The notes below the pieces were generated by a model. The model worked only from the letters and a program-made list of their open reading frames with translations. It was not told the DNA's origin and searched no databases. This document shows, piece after piece, positions 42,791 through 51,666 of a stretch of DNA of 64,000 bases. Source of the DNA: Histidinibacterium aquaticum (GTDB lineage Bacteria; Pseudomonadota; Alphaproteobacteria; Rhodobacterales; Rhodobacteraceae); the NCBI RefSeq assembly GCF_008710275.1, contig NZ_VYQE01000006.1, positions 62,001 to 126,000 on the forward strand. Direction: 5' to 3'. Within the stretch, counting starts at the first letter, position 1. Each line of letters starts with the position of its first letter. Made by a program: the position numbers and the translations under genes.

Positions 42791-44005
42791 ATGAGCGACG
42801 CGGTCCGAGACCAAGGGACAGGCGAACTTCGCCTGCTGCTGACGCTGGGCGTCCTGCTGGCCTTCGCCTCGATCTCGACGGACCTCTTCCTGCCCGCTCT
42901 TCCCGCCATGGCCGAGGCGCTCGGCGCGGCAGAGGGCGAGCTGGAGCTCGTCGTCTCCACCTACCTGCTGGGCTTCGGCGCGGGCCAGCTTCTCTGGGGA
43001 CCGGTGAGCGACCGGTTCGGGAGGCGCGGGCCGATCATGGCCGGGCTCGCGGTCTTCGCCCTCGGCTCGGCGGGCTGCGCGCTGGCCACCGAACCCTGGC
43101 ACGTCATCTCCTGGCGCGTGGTGCAGGCGCTGGGGGCGAGCGCCGGCGTGGCCCTCGCCCGCGCCATGGTGCGTGACCTCTACGACCGCGACCGTGCGGC
43201 GCGGGTCCTCTCGACGCTGATGACCGTCATGGCCGTCGCGCCGCTCCTCGGGCCGCTGGTGGGCGCGCAGATCCTGGCGCTCGCCAGCTGGCAGGCGATC
43301 TTCTGGACGCTCGTCGCCATCGGTCTCGGGACGCTTGCCGCGGTTGCCGGACTGTCCGAGAGCCTGCCGCCGGAGGACCGATCCGAGGATGCCATCGGAC
43401 GGAGTTTCCGAACCTACGCCGAGTTGCTCGGCAACCGCGCCCTCATGGCCCATGCGGGCGCGATCGGCTTCTTCTATGTCGGTGTCTTCGCCGTGGTTGC
43501 AGGCGGGCCCTTCGCCTTCGTGACCTACCACGGGCTCTCGCCGTCGGCCTACGCGCTGGTCTTCGCGTCCGGCGTCTTCGGCCTGATGATCGCGAACATG
43601 GTCAACGCGCGGCTGGTGACGCGGGTCGGCTCCGACCGGATGCTGCGCGGCGGCGCGGCCGGGGCGGCGCTGGCCGGTCTCTTCTTCGTGGTGGTCGCCG
43701 GGACCGATCTCTTCGGCGTGGCGGGGCTGATCCTCGCCAGTTTCCTGTACAACGCCCTGAATGGCCTGATCACCGCGAACGCCATCGCCGGGGCCCTGGC
43801 GAAGGTTACCCGCGGGGCGGGCAGCGCCTCGGCCGTGGTGGGGGCGATCCAGTACGGAAGCGGCATGATCGGCGCCGCGCTGGTCGGCGCGCTGGCCGAC
43901 GGCACGCCGCTGCCGATGGGTGCGGTCGCCTGCCTCGGCGGCCTGGGCTGTCTCGGCCTGACGCTGGTTGCGTCCAGGACGGCACGGCGGGACGACAAAG
44001 GTTAA
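42791..44005 (+). CDS. Bcr/CflA family MFS multidrug exporter
   Basis: This 404-residue protein has 12 membrane helices. The family marks are S-T-D-L-F-L-P-A-L-P-A-M-A in helix 1, G-P-V-S-D-R-F-G-R-R in the loop 2-3 motif A, and R-V-V-Q-A-L-G-A-S-A-G-V-A-L-A-R-A-M-V-R-D in helices 4-5. Such proteins export bicyclomycin, sulfonamides or other small molecules by proton antiport. The start at 42791 (M-S-D-A-V) is favoured; the frame runs further upstream without support. It is divergent from the oxidoreductase and convergent with ScfR. Confidence 0.88.
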   Translation: MSDAVRDQGTGELRLLLTLGVLLAFASISTDLFLPALPAMAEALGAAEGELELVVSTYLLGFGAGQLLWGPVSDRFGRRGPIMAGLAVFALGSAGCALATEPWHVISWRVVQALGASAGVALARAMVRDLYDRDRAARVLSTLMTVMAVAPLLGPLVGAQILALASWQAIFWTLVAIGLGTLAAVAGLSESLPPEDRSEDAIGRSFRTYAELLGNRALMAHAGAIGFFYVGVFAVVAGGPFAFVTYHGLSPSAYALVFASGVFGLMIANMVNARLVTRVGSDRMLRGGAAGAALAGLFFVVVAGTDLFGVAGLILASFLYNALNGLITANAIAGALAKVTRGAGSASAVVGAIQYGSGMIGAALVGALADGTPLPMGAVACLGGLGCLGLTLVASRTARRDDKG

Positions 44006-44055
44006 CGGCGCCGCCGACATTCCGGCTTTTCTACTATTATCAGTATCTTAAGGCA

Positions 44056-44073
44056 CTGTCCAAATTTGGACAG
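44056..44073. repeat. GTCCAA-N2-TTGGAC palindrome, copy 2
   Basis: CTGTCCAAATTTGGACAG is a perfect 18-bp palindrome. It lies 50 bases after the MFS stop and 2 bases beyond the convergent ScfR stop. As RNA it would give a short hairpin from either strand, so a bidirectional transcript end is possible; a protein-binding site is the alternative. Confidence 0.75.
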
Positions 44074-44075
44074 CC

Positions 44076-45401
44076 TCACCGCGCGGCAAGATCCGCCCCG
44101 GCAAGGATCGACGGCTCCCGCCGCGCCGCGCAGTCGTCCCTCGGACAGATCCGGCAGGAGAGGCCGACCGCCCGGGCCTCCTCCCCCGCCATATCCGGCG
44201 GAGCGGCCGTGTAGATCATCGTCGCCTCGTGGGTCACCGGAGCGCCATAGCCCACCCCGCCAAGCGGCTCGCAGACGGCATAGGCCAGGAGCGCGGGCGA
44301 GGTGCCCGACGGCAGCCTGACAAGCGACCTGAGCGGCTGGCCCGGCCGCGAGAGCGCCTCGAAGAGCGGCCAGAGCGGACAGGCTCCGCCCGCCCGCGGC
44401 AGGCTCGCTTCCGACAGCGGAGTGAGCGCGGTCAGCACCCCCGCGCCGTCGCAGATCGCGAGCCCGGTGACCGGGTGCCCCCGCTCCGGCGGCAAGGACG
44501 CGAGCCTCCGCATGACCCGAGGCAGGGGCACCCCGAACCTGCGGGAGAGCGCCAGCGGATCGTGGCCCTCGTCCCGCGCCGCCTCGGAGAACGCTGCCAG
44601 CGGCAGGACCCCGGCATCCGCCGCGTAGCGCTCGAGCCGTTGCCGCGCCACGGCCCGGCCCGCTCCCGAGACGAGCTCGGTGGCGTCGGCGAGAACGGCC
44701 TCGATCGCCTCTGCGCCCTCCCGCTCGATCTCCGGCAGGTGCCCGCCCCGGGCCTCGATCAGCGCATCGGCCTCCTCGATCGCGGAGAGCGGCGCACCCC
44801 GCTCCGCGCCCGTTTCGTCGAGGTAGCGCACCAGCGCCTGCGAGCTGTCGGCGAGCCTCTGGGCGTCGTCGTAGATGTTGCGGTGAAATCGGGCCTGCCA
44901 GTCCGCGTCGATCTCCTCGCCCCCGGTCAGGATCCCGGAAGTCGAGCGGATCGAGGTCACCGCCGAGATCACCTCGTGCAGCGAGCTCGCGAGCTGCGGG
45001 TCGTGGGCCAGCCGGTCCGACATGCCCCTGACGCGCGCCTCCAGCGTATCGAGGCTCCGGTCCTGCGCGGCCAGCAGCCCGGCCCAGCCGGGAAACCGGC
45101 CGGCGAACTCCTCGATCCGGTCGAGCTCCGCCTCCCCCGGTCCCTCGCCCGCCCGCGCGGCGGCGCGGCGCAGGGCGTCGAGCGTGCCGCTTTCGGCCCC
45201 GTCGGAGAGCACCTGCGGGTCCAGACCCAGCGCGCGGGCGATCTCGTTGAGCAGCTTGCCCGCGATTCTGCGGCGATTGTGCTCGATCAGGTTGAGGTAG
45301 GACGGCGAAATCCCGGCCTGCTTGGCGAGCTCCGCCTGACGCAGGCCCTGGTCGATCCGCCGCTCGCGGATCCGGCTGCCCGTGAATTGCCCCTGGGGCA
45401 T
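44076..45401 (-). CDS. ScfR-family short-chain fatty acyl-CoA regulator (XRE + DUF2083-type)
   Basis: This is a 441-residue regulator. An XRE helix-turn-helix at about residues 8-65 (I-R-E-R-R-I-D-Q-G-L-R-Q-A-E-L-A-K-Q-A-G-I-S-P-S-Y-L-N-L-I-E-H-N-R-R) is followed by a long effector domain. The C-terminus has the conserved C-R-I-C-P-R-D-D-C-A-A-R-R cysteine cluster. Relatives (RamB/ScfR/PrpR) sense acyl-CoA or propionate metabolism. The ATG at 45401 has AAAGGG 9 bases upstream. It is divergent from the HAAT-type ABC operon, so it may control that operon and itself through repeats at 45460-45509. Effector not proven. Confidence 0.87.
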   Translation of the reverse strand: MPQGQFTGSRIRERRIDQGLRQAELAKQAGISPSYLNLIEHNRRRIAGKLLNEIARALGLDPQVLSDGAESGTLDALRRAAARAGEGPGEAELDRIEEFAGRFPGWAGLLAAQDRSLDTLEARVRGMSDRLAHDPQLASSLHEVISAVTSIRSTSGILTGGEEIDADWQARFHRNIYDDAQRLADSSQALVRYLDETGAERGAPLSAIEEADALIEARGGHLPEIEREGAEAIEAVLADATELVSGAGRAVARQRLERYAADAGVLPLAAFSEAARDEGHDPLALSRRFGVPLPRVMRRLASLPPERGHPVTGLAICDGAGVLTALTPLSEASLPRAGGACPLWPLFEALSRPGQPLRSLVRLPSGTSPALLAYAVCEPLGGVGYGAPVTHEATMIYTAAPPDMAGEEARAVGLSCRICPRDDCAARREPSILAGADLAAR

Positions 45402-45459
45402 CGGCAAAACCCTTTCGATACAGACGCTTTCTGCACCCGCGAGAAAACCAATTTACAGC

Positions 45460-45509
45460 TTACACAGCCGCAGTGTGTATGTCTTTACAAAAAAGTTACG
45501 CAGCCACAG
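45460..45509. promoter_or_regulatory. Repeats between ScfR and the ABC importer operon
   Basis: Two direct repeats, TTACACAGCCGCAG (45460-45473) and TTACGCAGCCACAG (45496-45509), match at 12 of 14 bases and begin 36 bases apart. The first is part of an inverted repeat TACACA (45461-45466) / TGTGTA (45474-45479). The spacing and position, in the 223-base divergent region, fit operators for the ScfR-family protein or another regulator of this divergon. Confidence 0.6.
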
Positions 45510-45624
45510 GGACTTGTTGCCTAATTTTCCGAACACGCCCGATAGTGTGGACGCGCTGACCACAGCGCCGGGTGTGCCGGATGGAGGAGATCCTGCGCAC
45601 CTGTCACCATAGGGAGGGTTCTAA

Positions 45625-46983
45625 ATGACCAAATCCAACTTCACCCGTCGCGGCGTGATGAAGACGGGCGCCGTGGCCGGCGCCGGCCTCGCGCTGCCGA
45701 CCTACCTGAGGGCGCAGGAGAGCTTCACCAACAACCCGACCGGCGACACCGTCACGCTCGGCTTCAACGTCCCCCAGACCGGCCCCTACGCCGATGAGGG
45801 CGCCGACGAGCTCCGCGCCTTCGAACTGGCCGTCGAGCACCTGAACGGCGAAGGCGACGGCGGCATGCTGCAGACCTTCTCGTCCAACGCCCTCGAGGGC
45901 AACGGCATCATGGGCAAGCGGGTCGAATTCGTGACCGGCGACACCCAGACCAAGTCCGACGCGGCCCGCGCCTCCGCACGCTCGATGATCGAGAAGGACG
46001 GCGCGATCATGATCTCCGGTGGCTCCTCCTCCGGTGTCGCGGTCGCCGTGCAGGGCCTCTGCCAGGAAGCGGGCGTGATCTTCATGGCCGGCCTGACGCA
46101 CTCCAACGACACGACCGGCAAGGACAAGAAGGCCAACGGCTTCCGCCACTTCTTCAACGCCTACATGTCCGCCGCGGCCATGGCGCCGGTGCTCGAGCAG
46201 CTCTACGGCTCGGACCGGAACGCCTACCACCTGACCGCCGACTACACCTGGGGCTGGACGCAGCAGGAGTCGATCCAGGCCGCGACCGAGGCGCTCGGCT
46301 GGACCACCGTCAACAACGTGCTGACGCCGCTCGCCGAGACCGACTTCTCGGCCTACATCGCGCCGGTCCTGAACTCGGGCGCCGACGTGCTGGTCCTGAA
46401 CCACTATGGCGGCAACATGGTGAACTCGCTCACCAACGCCGTGCAGTTCGGCCTCAAGGAAGCGCAGGCCAACGGCAAGCAGTTCGAGATCGTCGTGCCG
46501 CTCTACTCCGAGCTCATGGCCCGCGGCGCCGGCCAGGCGATCGCCGGCATCCCCGGCTCGCAGAACTGGGACTGGAAGATCGAGAACGAGCTGGGCGATC
46601 GCTACAAGGGCACCAACGCCTTCGTGCAGTCCTTCGGCGAGAAGTACGGCTTCCCGCCCAGCCAGGCGGCCCACACCTGCTACGCGCAGACGCTGCTCTA
46701 TGCCGACGCCGTGGCGCGCGGCGGCAGCTTCAACCCCTGCTCCGTCGCCGAGGCGCTGGAAGGCTACGAGTTCGACGGTCTGGGCAACGGCCCGACCCTC
46801 TACCGTGCGGCCGACCACCAGTGCTTCAAGGACGTCGTGGTGGTGCGCGGCAAGGAGAACCCGGAGAACGAGTTCGACCTCGTGGAGATCGTCGAGGTGA
46901 CCCCGGCCGAGCAGGTGACCTACGAGCCGGATCACCCGATGTTCGCCGGCGGCGCCCTGGGCGAGTGCAACCCCGGCGCGTGA
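45625..46983 (+). CDS. HAAT-type ABC transporter substrate-binding protein (Tat-exported)
   Basis: This is a 452-residue periplasmic type I binding protein. The N-terminus has a Tat motif (T-R8-R9-G-V-M-K) and hydrophobic stretch, with probable cleavage after L-R-A-Q near residue 31. The mature part begins T-V-T-L-G-F-N-V-P-Q-T-G-P-Y-A-D-E-G, the ligand-binding start of LivK/UrtA-like proteins, and I-S-G-G-S-S-S-G-V-A is the second ligand loop. It is somewhat longer than LivK. Tat export is unusual and could mean folding before export. The substrate is not readable; branched-chain amino acids, amides or carboxylates are possible. A hairpin separates it from livH. Confidence 0.9.
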   Translation: MTKSNFTRRGVMKTGAVAGAGLALPTYLRAQESFTNNPTGDTVTLGFNVPQTGPYADEGADELRAFELAVEHLNGEGDGGMLQTFSSNALEGNGIMGKRVEFVTGDTQTKSDAARASARSMIEKDGAIMISGGSSSGVAVAVQGLCQEAGVIFMAGLTHSNDTTGKDKKANGFRHFFNAYMSAAAMAPVLEQLYGSDRNAYHLTADYTWGWTQQESIQAATEALGWTTVNNVLTPLAETDFSAYIAPVLNSGADVLVLNHYGGNMVNSLTNAVQFGLKEAQANGKQFEIVVPLYSELMARGAGQAIAGIPGSQNWDWKIENELGDRYKGTNAFVQSFGEKYGFPPSQAAHTCYAQTLLYADAVARGGSFNPCSVAEALEGYEFDGLGNGPTLYRAADHQCFKDVVVVRGKENPENEFDLVEIVEVTPAEQVTYEPDHPMFAGGALGECNPGA

Positions 46984-46991
46984 GCCGGCAG

Positions 46992-47018
46992 GTAGGGCGG
47001 GGGATCTCCCCGCCCTAC
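46992..47018 (+). terminator. Intercistronic hairpin after the SBP gene
   Basis: GTAGGGCGGGG (46992-47002) pairs with CCCCGCCCTAC (47008-47018) around a 5-base loop. The 11-bp stem lies 9 bases after the SBP stop and before livH. No strong U-tract follows, so it probably acts as a partial terminator and 3' stabiliser that keeps SBP mRNA above permease mRNA. Confidence 0.7.
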
Positions 47019-47069
47019 AGCTCCGCCTGAGCAAGCGGGGTTTTCCCTTTAAAACACGAAGGTGGGGAC

Positions 47070-48101
47070 ATGGACGCGATCATCCTCCAGTTTCTGAACG
47101 GGCTCGACAAGGGCTCGGCCTACGCGCTGATCGCGCTCGGGCTCACGCTTATCTTCGGCACGCTGGGCGTGGTGAACTTCGCCCACGGCGCGCTCTTCAT
47201 GATCGGCGCCTTCTGCGCGGTGACCGTGCAGCGTTTGCTGAGCCTCTCCTACGAGGTGGAAGTCGAGGGTGAGACCGACTTCCTCGGCAACCCGATGACC
47301 ACCGACATCCCCTATGTTCAGAGCTGGTTCGGCGAGGCCATCGGACAGGGGATCATCGACTGGTCGGTCCCGCTCGCGATCCTCTTCGCGATCCCGGTCA
47401 TGCTGATCGTCGGCTTCGTCATGGAGCGCGGGCTGATCCAGTACTTCTACAAGCGCCCCCACGCCGACCAGATCCTGGTCACCTTCGGCCTGGCGATCGT
47501 GCTGCAGGAGATCATCAAGCAGATCTACGGCGCGAACCCGATCCCGACCCCGGCCCCCGAGGCCTTCCGCGGTTCGCTCGACTTCGGCGTCTGGCTGGGC
47601 TTCGATCCGAACACGATCATCTACCCGTACTGGCGGCTGGTCTATTTCTTCTTCTCGGCCTTCATCATCGCCGCGGTCTTCGCCTTCCTGCAGTTCACCA
47701 CCTTCGGGATGGTGGTCCGCGCAGGCATGGCCGACCGCGAGACCGTGGGCCTGCTGGGCATCAACATCGACAAGCGCTTCACGGTGATGTTCGGCATCGC
47801 CGCCGCGGTCGCGGGCCTCGCGGGCGTCATGTACACGCCCATCAACTCGCCCAACTACCACATGGGGATGGACTTCCTGGTCCTGAGCTTCGTCGTGGTC
47901 GTCGTGGGCGGCATGGGCTCCCTGCCCGGCGCCGTGCTCGCGGGCTTCCTGCTGGGGATCCTGCAGAGCTTCGCCTCGATGAACTGGATCAAGGACATCC
48001 TCCCGGGGATCGACCAGATCATCATCTACCTCGTGGCCATCGCCATTCTGCTGACCCGCCCCCGCGGCCTTCTCGGCCGCAAGGGCGTGATGGAGGACTG
48101 A
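47070..48101 (+). CDS. livH: HAAT-type ABC transporter permease (LivH-like)
   Basis: This 343-residue inner-membrane protein has about 8-9 helices. G-L-D-K-G-S-A-Y-A-L-I-A-L-G-L-T-L-I-F-G-T-L-G-V-V-N-F-A-H-G at the N-terminus is the standard LivH start, and V-V-V-V-G-G-M-G-S-L-P-G-A-V-L-A-G is the conserved late block. An insert at about residues 50-90 (E-V-E-G-E-T-D-F-L-G-N-P) makes it longer than E. coli LivH. GAAGGTGGGG precedes the start. It forms the channel with LivM. Confidence 0.93.
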   Translation: MDAIILQFLNGLDKGSAYALIALGLTLIFGTLGVVNFAHGALFMIGAFCAVTVQRLLSLSYEVEVEGETDFLGNPMTTDIPYVQSWFGEAIGQGIIDWSVPLAILFAIPVMLIVGFVMERGLIQYFYKRPHADQILVTFGLAIVLQEIIKQIYGANPIPTPAPEAFRGSLDFGVWLGFDPNTIIYPYWRLVYFFFSAFIIAAVFAFLQFTTFGMVVRAGMADRETVGLLGINIDKRFTVMFGIAAAVAGLAGVMYTPINSPNYHMGMDFLVLSFVVVVVGGMGSLPGAVLAGFLLGILQSFASMNWIKDILPGIDQIIIYLVAIAILLTRPRGLLGRKGVMED

Positions 48102-48104
48102 CCC

Positions 48105-49316
48105 ATGCTCGGTCTGAACAGGAAAGACCTGACCCTGATGATGATCGTGGCCGCGATGACGCTGCTGGCTCCGATCATCCTCAACCCCTTCCCCTCAGAC
48201 AGCGCCATGGCGCAGTTCAACGCGGGCTACCCGGACCTGATGCAGCGGTTCGTGATCTTCGGGATCTTCGCGATCGGCTTCAACATTCTCTTCGGCCTGA
48301 CCGGCTACCTCTCCTTCGGCCACGCGGCCTTCCTCGGGGTGGGCAGCTACTCGGCGGTCTGGATGTTCAAGCTGCTGAGCATGAACGTGATCCCCGCGAT
48401 CGTGCTCGCCGTCATCATCTCCGGCCTCTTCGCGCTGGTGATCGGCTACATCTCGCTGCGGCGGTCGGGGATCTACTTCTCGATCCTGACGCTGGCCTTC
48501 GCGCAGATGTCGTTCAACCTCGCCTACTCGGTGCTCACGCCGATCACCAACGGCGAGACCGGCCTTCAGCTCGCGCTCGACGACCCCCGCGTGCTGGATG
48601 GCGGCTCCAGCGGCGGCTCGCTGCCGGTGACCCAGCTCTTCGGGCTCGAGATGCGCGCGACGACCCAGTTGGAGATCGGCGCCTGGTCCTTCGACTTCAA
48701 CGTCGGCTACTACCTCTGCGCGGCCATCATGCTGGCGGTCTTCTACCTGGCCATCCGGATCTTCCGCTCGCCCTTCGGCATCATGCTGCGGGCGGTGAAG
48801 TCGAACCAGCAGCGGATGAACTACACCGGCCTCAACTCGCGGCCCTACACCCTCGCGGCCTTCGTGATCTCGGGGATGTACGCGGGCCTCGCCGGCGGGC
48901 TCATGGCCTCCATGGACCCGCTCGCGGGCGCCGAGCGGATGCAGTGGACCGCCTCGGGCGAGGTGGTGCTGATGACCATCCTCGGCGGCGCGGGCACGCT
49001 CATAGGGCCGGTCCTCGGTGCGGGCTTCATCAAGTACTTCGAGAACATCTTCTCGAAGATCAACGACAACGTCCTGCACAGCTGGTTCGCGGTCATGCCC
49101 GACGGGATCGAGGACTTCCTCGTCACCATCGTGCATCCCTTCGTCGGCAAGGGCTGGCACCTGACGCTCGGCCTGATGTTCATGGCGGTCGTCATCTTCC
49201 TGCCCGGCGGCCTCGTCGAGGGCGGCCAGCGGATCGGCCGGTTCGTCACCGGCCGGCGCAACAAGAAGGCGGGCGGCGCCGAAGCCGAAGCCGCGCGCAA
49301 GCAACCGGCCGAGTGA
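48105..49316 (+). CDS. livM: HAAT-type ABC transporter permease (LivM-like)
   Basis: This 403-residue membrane protein has about 9-10 helices. [18 protein letters not shown] (about residues 62-79) is the LivM signature, and [15 protein letters not shown] is the EAA-like cytoplasmic loop. It starts 3 bases after livH. The tail is Lys/Glu/Ala-rich. It pairs with LivH. Confidence 0.93.
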   Translation: MLGLNRKDLTLMMIVAAMTLLAPIILNPFPSDSAMAQFNAGYPDLMQRFVIFGIFAIGFNILFGLTGYLSFGHAAFLGVGSYSAVWMFKLLSMNVIPAIVLAVIISGLFALVIGYISLRRSGIYFSILTLAFAQMSFNLAYSVLTPITNGETGLQLALDDPRVLDGGSSGGSLPVTQLFGLEMRATTQLEIGAWSFDFNVGYYLCAAIMLAVFYLAIRIFRSPFGIMLRAVKSNQQRMNYTGLNSRPYTLAAFVISGMYAGLAGGLMASMDPLAGAERMQWTASGEVVLMTILGGAGTLIGPVLGAGFIKYFENIFSKINDNVLHSWFAVMPDGIEDFLVTIVHPFVGKGWHLTLGLMFMAVVIFLPGGLVEGGQRIGRFVTGRRNKKAGGAEAEAARKQPAE

Positions 49317-49326
49317 GGGGAGAGAC

Positions 49327-50085
49327 ATGGGCATTCTCGAAGTCAAAGGCGTCAACAAGCGCTTCGGCGGCCTCCAGGCCCTCGGCGACGTGAACCTCAG
49401 CGTAGCGGAGAACACCTGCCACGCGATCATCGGGCCGAACGGCGCGGGCAAGTCGACGCTGCTGAACTGCCTCGTCGGCAAGCTCATCCCCGACAGCGGC
49501 TCGGTCATGTTCGACGGCCAGTCGGTGCTGGGCCGCAAGCCCTACGAGATCAACCAAATGGGGATATCGCGGGTGTTCCAGACACCCGAGATCTTCGCCG
49601 ATCTCTCGGTGCTGGAAAACGTCATGATCCCCTGCTTCGCCAAGCGTGACGGGGCCTTCCGGATGCATGCCGTGGAAAGCGTGGAATCGGAGGCCGGCAT
49701 CCGCGAGGAGGCCCTAGCGATGCTCGAGGACGTCAACATGGCGGACAAGAAGGGCATGCTGGGCAGCTCGCTCTCGCGCGGGGACAAGCGGCGGCTGGAG
49801 ATGGCGATGTGCCTGGTCCAGCGGCCGAAGCTCCTGCTGCTGGACGAGCCCACCGCCGGCATGGCGCGGGCCGACACCAACAACACCATCGAGCTGCTCA
49901 ACACGATCCGCGACAAGCGCAACATCACGATGTGCATCATCGAGCACGACATGAACGTCGTGTTCTCCCTGGCGGAGCGCATCACCGTGCTCGCCCAGGG
50001 CACACCGCTGGTCGAGGACACCCCCGACAACATCAAGGGCCATCCCAAGGTCCGCGAAGCCTACCTGGGCGAAGCCCAGGTCTGA
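49327..50085 (+). CDS. livG: HAAT-type ABC transporter ATP-binding protein (LivG-like)
   Basis: This 252-residue ATPase has Walker A G-P-N-G-A-G-K-S-T-L, the signature L-S-R-G-D-K-R-R-L-E (Arg-Gly-Asp where most ABC proteins have S-G-G), and Walker B L-L-L-L-D-E-P-T-A-G-M. The altered signature is mild but notable. It starts 10 bases after livM behind GAGGGGAGAG. Confidence 0.93.
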   Translation: MGILEVKGVNKRFGGLQALGDVNLSVAENTCHAIIGPNGAGKSTLLNCLVGKLIPDSGSVMFDGQSVLGRKPYEINQMGISRVFQTPEIFADLSVLENVMIPCFAKRDGAFRMHAVESVESEAGIREEALAMLEDVNMADKKGMLGSSLSRGDKRRLEMAMCLVQRPKLLLLDEPTAGMARADTNNTIELLNTIRDKRNITMCIIEHDMNVVFSLAERITVLAQGTPLVEDTPDNIKGHPKVREAYLGEAQV

Positions 50086-50096
50086 GGAGACGCCAG

Positions 50097-50870
50097 ATGG
50101 CACATGTGGAATCCATCCGCCGCGAGGGCGGCTTCGACAAACGCCGCAGTTCGGCCGGGACCGATCCGAAGTTCCTCTCGGTCTGGGACATCCAGGCCTA
50201 CTACGGCGAGAGCTACATCGTTCAGGGTGTGAGCTTCGACATTCACGAGGGGGAGATCCTCGCCCTGCTCGGCCGCAACGGGGCGGGCAAGACCTCGACG
50301 CTCCGGACCATCGCGCGGCTCGACAACCCGCAGCTCGTCCACGGCGAGATCTGGCTCGACCACAAGCCGCTGCACGAGATGCGCGCGCATGAGGCCTCGT
50401 CGAACGGCATCCAGCTGGTGCCCGAAGACAGGCGGATCATCCCCGGGCTCACGGTCGAGGAAAACCTCCAGCTCGCACAGATCGCGCCGCCGAAGGGCTG
50501 GTCGCTGGAGCGGGTCTACGAACTCTTCCCGCGCCTTGCCGAGCGCCGCAAGCAGGAGGGCGTGACCCTCTCGGGCGGCGAGCAGCAGATGCTCTCGATC
50601 GCCCGCGCGCTCTGCCGCGACATCAAGGTGCTGCTGCTGGACGAGCCCTACGAGGGCCTCGCCCCGGTCATCGTGCAGGAGATCGCGAAGACCCTGGAGC
50701 TCATCCGGGACCAGGGTATCACCACCGTAATCGTGGAACAGAACGCCGTCGCCGCGCTGAAGCTCGCCGACCGGGCGGTCATCCTCGACATCGGCAAGGT
50801 CGTCTACGACGGCTCGGCGCAGGAGGTGCTCGACGACGAGGCCCTGCGCGCCCAGTACCTCGCCATCTGA
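50097..50870 (+). CDS. livF: HAAT-type ABC transporter ATP-binding protein (LivF-like)
   Basis: This 257-residue ATPase has Walker A G-R-N-G-A-G-K-T-S-T, signature L-S-G-G-E-Q-Q-M-L-S and Walker B V-L-L-L-D-E-P-Y-E-G-L-A-P. The N-terminus has an extra ~25 residues before the ATPase domain. The ATG at 50097 has GAGGAGACG upstream; the open frame that continues back into livG is rejected. It is the last gene of the importer operon, before a strong terminator. Confidence 0.93.
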   Translation: MAHVESIRREGGFDKRRSSAGTDPKFLSVWDIQAYYGESYIVQGVSFDIHEGEILALLGRNGAGKTSTLRTIARLDNPQLVHGEIWLDHKPLHEMRAHEASSNGIQLVPEDRRIIPGLTVEENLQLAQIAPPKGWSLERVYELFPRLAERRKQEGVTLSGGEQQMLSIARALCRDIKVLLLDEPYEGLAPVIVQEIAKTLELIRDQGITTVIVEQNAVAALKLADRAVILDIGKVVYDGSAQEVLDDEALRAQYLAI

Positions 50871-50895
50871 CGAGAGCTGACGGGCTGGTAACCAG

Positions 50896-50920
50896 GACCC
50901 CCGGCGCGCCGGGGGTCTTT
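50896..50920 (+). terminator. Intrinsic terminator after livF
   Basis: GACCCCCGGC (50896-50905) and its complement up to 50917 form a perfect 22-base palindrome, folding to a 9-bp GC-rich stem with a small loop, followed by TTTAC. It lies 26 bases after the livF stop and closes the ABC operon. Confidence 0.8.
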
Positions 50921-50986
50921 ACGATTCGGCAAGAGATTCTGCGCTATCCACGGCCCTGAAGCCTGTCCAGCGATCAGGAGGTCCAG

Positions 50987-51409
50987 ATGGAGATCAGCCT
51001 TCGACCGGCCCAGGTTGCGCCCTCCTTCGTGGCGGATGCGCGGCCTACGGCCGACACCGCGGCACTCGTCCGCGATCCGCAACCCGACCTGCCCCTCCCC
51101 CTGCCGCCCGGCCAGGGCCAGCACGCGGCGACGCTCCGCGCGTCGCTCGTCGTGACGACGCCCGAGGAGGCGCGCGGGACGGAGGGCGCCCGCCGACACT
51201 CCGCTATCGACCCGATGCAGCGCACCCTTAAGCCCTACGGAGTGACCATGCTGCCCGACGAGGCCGCCCGCCGCGCCGCGGCTGAGCAGGCTCAGGCTGT
51301 GTCCCGGGCCGCCAGCGACGCCGCAGCGACAGAGGCCCGCGCGGAGGATGAGAGCCGCCGCGCCGATGACGCGAAACCGATGCCGACCGGGCAGAGGCCG
51401 ATCTCGTGA
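50987..51409 (+). CDS. Hypothetical protein, low-complexity
   Basis: This 140-residue protein is rich in Ala, Pro, Arg and Glu, with no signal peptide or membrane helix. The first half is Pro-rich; residues 90-125 are a likely Ala-rich helix. CAGGAGG ends 5 bases before the ATG, which supports translation. No family is recognised. A 36-codon ORF overlaps its stop. Confidence 0.5.
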   Translation: MEISLRPAQVAPSFVADARPTADTAALVRDPQPDLPLPLPPGQGQHAATLRASLVVTTPEEARGTEGARRHSAIDPMQRTLKPYGVTMLPDEAARRAAAEQAQAVSRAASDAAATEARAEDESRRADDAKPMPTGQRPIS

Positions 51410-51516
51410 CCGCGCCGCGCGCGCCCGAACCGCCCGACGTTTCGACTGAAGCGATCGCCCCCGAGGCCCCTCAGAGCGCGTCCGAACCGGAAATAGACCG
51501 CCCAGAGCCGGTCTGA
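51406..51516 (+). CDS. 36-residue ORF coupled to the preceding gene
   Basis: A GTG overlaps the stop of the preceding gene (GTGA) and opens a 36-codon frame rich in Pro, Glu and Ala (V-T-A-P-R-A-P-E-P-P-D-V-S-T). The overlap is the pattern of translational coupling seen elsewhere in the window, but composition alone could also give this by chance. Confidence 0.3.
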   Translation: MTAPRAPEPPDVSTEAIAPEAPQSASEPEIDRPEPV

Positions 51517-51574
51517 AGGTCGAATTTTGACGCCGGGCCCGCTTTTCCCCCCCGGGGCCCTCGCGTATAAGCGA

Positions 51575-51608
51575 CCGGACAGGAGGTCCGGCGCAACTCC
51601 TTGTCCGG
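51575..51608 (+). promoter_or_regulatory. Competing hairpins in the accB leader
   Basis: CCGGAC (51575-51580) can pair with GTCCGG at 51586-51591, giving a 6-bp hairpin with AGGAG in its loop. It can also pair, extended by A-GGAG, with CTCC-TT-GTCCGG at 51597-51608, giving an 11-bp stem with one bulged T. The two folds exclude each other. They lie 59-92 bases before the accB start, where a leader-based control could act on accBC. Confidence 0.5.
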
Positions 51609-51666
51609 GCCGAAGGCCACGCAGAACAGCGCCGCCGCCAGACGCGACACAGGCCCGAGGACGCAG

